DNA of 64,000 nucleotides, from positions 62,001 through 126,000 of the forward strand of contig NZ_QTJU01000005.1 of the NCBI RefSeq assembly GCF_003412455.1, given 5' to 3'. The stretch comes from Deminuibacter soli (GTDB lineage Bacteria > Bacteroidota > Bacteroidia > Chitinophagales > Chitinophagaceae). The notes under the pieces are model-generated. The model worked only from the letters and a program-made list of their open reading frames with translations. It was not told the DNA's origin and made no database searches. Every line of letters starts with the position of its first letter. The first letter of the stretch is position 1. Positions 62,378 through 64,000 of the stretch are shown one piece after another. The position numbers and the translations under genes were made by a program.

Positions 62378-62422
62378 TAAAACTACGTAATCTTTCAGCC
62401 ATTGCATATTTGTAACGGTCAC
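62378..62422 (-). promoter_or_regulatory. GTTAC-box promoter of the candidate small RNA
   Basis: Minus strand: GTGACCGTTACA (62411-62422), 25 bases, TAGTTTTA (62378-62385). Same box, spacing and -7 type as at the protein genes. Confidence 0.5.
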
Positions 62423-62459
62423 GCGTATTGTTACGGGAAAGCAGGGGAAAAGCAGGGGA

Positions 62460-62855
62460 AAAGCTGCTAGCTGCAAGCTACGAGCTGCAAGCTTGTTTAG
62501 TTTATATCGCCTCCGGCGAAAAGTAAACGTTATTTAATACCCGACACGATAGTCTCGACTGTCGACTGTCGATTCTCGATTTGGTACCCGCACCGACTGA
62601 CAATTGACGGCTCAATGTCGTTTAGTTAACCACCTCTTTGTGAACTTTGTGGTTTCGCCTTTGCGTTCTTTGCGGTAAAAAATATCCATCACGCTTAACT
62701 AAACGGCCTTGATTGCCGATTCACGCTCCCGGCTGGAAGAAAGCTACAAGCTGCAAGCCTGCCTGGTTTACATGGCCTCGACGAAAAGGAAACGTTATTT
62801 AATACCCGCTGCAATAGTCTCGACTGTCGACTGTCGATTCTCGATGCATTCCCAC
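62460..62855. repeat. two mosaic repeats flanking a dispersed repeat
   Basis: Copy one (about 62464-62612) reads CTAGCTGCAAGCTACGAGC, CGCCTCCGGCGAAAAGTAAA, CGTTATTTAATACCCG and CTCGACTGTCGACTGTCGAT. Then follows the second copy of the 2.2-kb dispersed repeat (62621-62715). Copy two (about 62738-62855) repeats the mosaic order and runs into the MscS stop codon inside CCCACTCACG. Confidence 0.8.
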
Positions 62856-64000
62856 TCACGATTCACGCGGTATCGTGCTCTTGCTGCCATCGCGCAGGCT
62901 GGTATAGTGGGGCGACATAATTTCCACTCCTGCTTCATTGAATACATCCAGCAGGTGCTGGTGCAGTTCGGAATAAATGGTGGCCTGGCGGTTGGGCTCC
63001 CTGGTATACGCATTCACCTGGTAACTGATGTAATAGTCATCCAGGCTTGTTTGCAGCACAAAGGGCCTGGGCTCTTTTTCAATGTAGGTAGTTATATCAG
63101 CTGCAGCAATCATCAGCTCCTGTATTTTTTGCCAGGGCGTATCATAGCCAATGGTAAGTGTGGTATGGATAATCAATCCCCTGTCAGGCGCATCGCTGCT
63201 GTAGTTGGTAGTAAAACTGTTCATTACCGTAGCATTGGGAATAGAGATGATTTCATTTTTGATAGTACGTATGCGGGTTACCAGTATCGACTTCTCCACT
63301 ACATCACCCACCGCATCACCTATCTTCACACGGTCGCCGGTTTTAAACGCACGCATGTAGGTTAGCACCAACCCGGCCACTACATTGCCCAATGCACCGG
63401 CAGAACCAAACGTAAACAGCACACCGAGGAACACGGATATGCCTTTGAATATCGGGGAATCTGATCCCGGCAGGTAAGGAAAAATAACCACCAGCATAAA
63501 CGCCAGTAACAGTATGCGTATAATCTGGTAGGTAGGATTGGCCCAGTCAGCATAAAAGCCTGGTATCTTCAGTATGCCCTTTTCTATTTCTGTTTTAAGA
63601 AAACACACGCCTTTAACCAGGTAGCGGAAAACAATTACCAATACCACAATGGTAAAGAAATTGGGCAGGTAATTCCATATGGCATGCAGCACGCGCTTTA
63701 CGGGATTTAAGATGTAGCTGAACAGCGTATGTGCAAAATCCTCTGTTCGCGGGAATATGCCGAACAAAATGGGTAATGCAATATAAATAAGCACCAGTAT
63801 CACCATCCACTTCACCCATTTATTCAGCACCACCAGGAAGGCCACCTCGCGCTTTGCATCAAAGATCTCGTAGTTCTTCAGTTTAAACCCTGTAAGCCGG
63901 GTGCCCTGCTGTTGCATGATCCATAAGCGCGTGCGGCGGAAAAGCCTGCTTACAACAAACATTACACCGCCCAGCACAGCCAGCACCAACAAAGCCAGCA
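62856..64000 (-). CDS. mechanosensitive ion channel, MscS family (N-terminus beyond window)
   Basis: The frame is open to the window edge, so the protein is at least 381 residues. Four or more membrane helices (WVKWMVILVLIYIALPILFG, FFTIVVLVIVFRYLVKGVCF, IRILLLAFMLVVIFPYLPG) precede the pore helix GVLFTFGSAGALGNVVAGLV, rich in Gly/Ala as in MscS TM3. The beta domain follows (FKTGDRVKIGDAVGDVVEKS, ISIPNATVMNSFTTNYS) and a soluble C-terminal domain. It releases solutes on hypo-osmotic shock in the inner membrane. Its stop codon lies in a mosaic repeat. Confidence 0.92.
   Translation of the reverse strand, partial: LALLVLAVLGGVMFVVSRLFRRTRLWIMQQQGTRLTGFKLKNYEIFDAKREVAFLVVLNKWVKWMVILVLIYIALPILFGIFPRTEDFAHTLFSYILNPVKRVLHAIWNYLPNFFTIVVLVIVFRYLVKGVCFLKTEIEKGILKIPGFYADWANPTYQIIRILLLAFMLVVIFPYLPGSDSPIFKGISVFLGVLFTFGSAGALGNVVAGLVLTYMRAFKTGDRVKIGDAVGDVVEKSILVTRIRTIKNEIISIPNATVMNSFTTNYSSDAPDRGLIIHTTLTIGYDTPWQKIQELMIAAADITTYIEKEPRPFVLQTSLDDYYISYQVNAYTREPNRQATIYSELHQHLLDVFNEAGVEIMSPHYTSLRDGSKSTIPRES

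Noticed and set aside
62133-62390. 85-codon plus-strand frame ending in a Lys/Pro-rich segment (LKPPDLDKPGENHLKKP)
   Set aside because: The tail looks protein-like, but its first half crosses repeat-like DNA and the minus-strand terminator, and the promoter there points the other way. Kept only as an alternative to the small RNA.
62210-62407. Minus-strand frame MQWLKDYVVLISSIR... ending in the terminator
   Set aside because: Its ATG lies upstream of the predicted -7 box, so the transcript would not contain the start, and the composition is not convincing.

Overview
This window looks like a chromosomal segment of a Bacteroidota bacterium, most likely family Chitinophagaceae. The reasons are TAnnTTTG-type -7 promoter boxes, many signal-peptide proteins and lipoproteins with small outer-membrane barrels, a MoxR/Bat operon, a TonB-plug/MG2 protein paired with a CarboxypepD_reg-like protein, a formylglycine-generating enzyme with a sulfatase, and abundant mosaic intergenic repeats. 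Most of the DNA has moderate GC. One stretch, about 9.8-12.7 kb, is clearly AT-richer.

Layout. 0-9.2 kb: secreted alpha/beta hydrolase, sugar-phosphate-isomerase-like lipoprotein, an MG2/TonB-plug pair, an AraC regulator and an SDR-type epimerase. 9.3-12.75 kb: relic of an acetolactate synthase gene, then a small decayed island between a tRNA-Asp gene and a copy of its 3' end. The island holds a DUF4365 protein, a broken AlbA_2-type gene, a SUKH protein and an integrase N-terminal relic. 13.3-32 kb: mainly metabolic and repair genes, including a phosphoketolase-acetate kinase pair, AlkD-like protein, two-domain LigD, a DUF892 ferritin-like protein, HxlR regulator, a roughly 0.7-kb tandem repeat array, hydrolases, an S41 peptidase and a short UvrA paralogue. 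32-37 kb: an FGE lipoprotein and three paralogous two-domain proteins (new-looking N-terminal domain plus a TolB/FlgO-like domain). 37-45.9 kb: an eleven-gene, same-strand envelope operon. 46-55.7 kb: DUF2252 protein and a sulfatase-MoxR-DUF58-DUF4381-BatA-BatB/C-BatD operon. 56-59.7 kb: a second outer-membrane operon. 60-64 kb: a lone TolB/FlgO-like domain protein, an HAD lipoprotein and a partial MscS channel.

The main discovery is a candidate regulon. A 12-bp element, GTNNC[CGT]GTTAC[AGT], sits 24-27 bp upstream of a TAnnTTTG-like -7 box at nine places. It precedes two of the TolB/FlgO paralogues, the eleven-gene envelope operon, DUF2252, the sulfatase/Bat operon, the second outer-membrane operon, the HAD lipoprotein, and two short intergenic stretches that end in strong hairpins and look like small RNA genes. 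The fixed spacing puts the element near -42, the usual place for a class II activator. It ties the envelope genes of 33-63 kb into one system whose regulator is not in the window.

A second pattern is that mosaic repeat blocks (modules of the AGCTGCAAGC, CTCGACTGTCGA, CACTCACC and GTTTAAGGTTT type) sit directly downstream of many genes. They often run right up to or through the stop codon.
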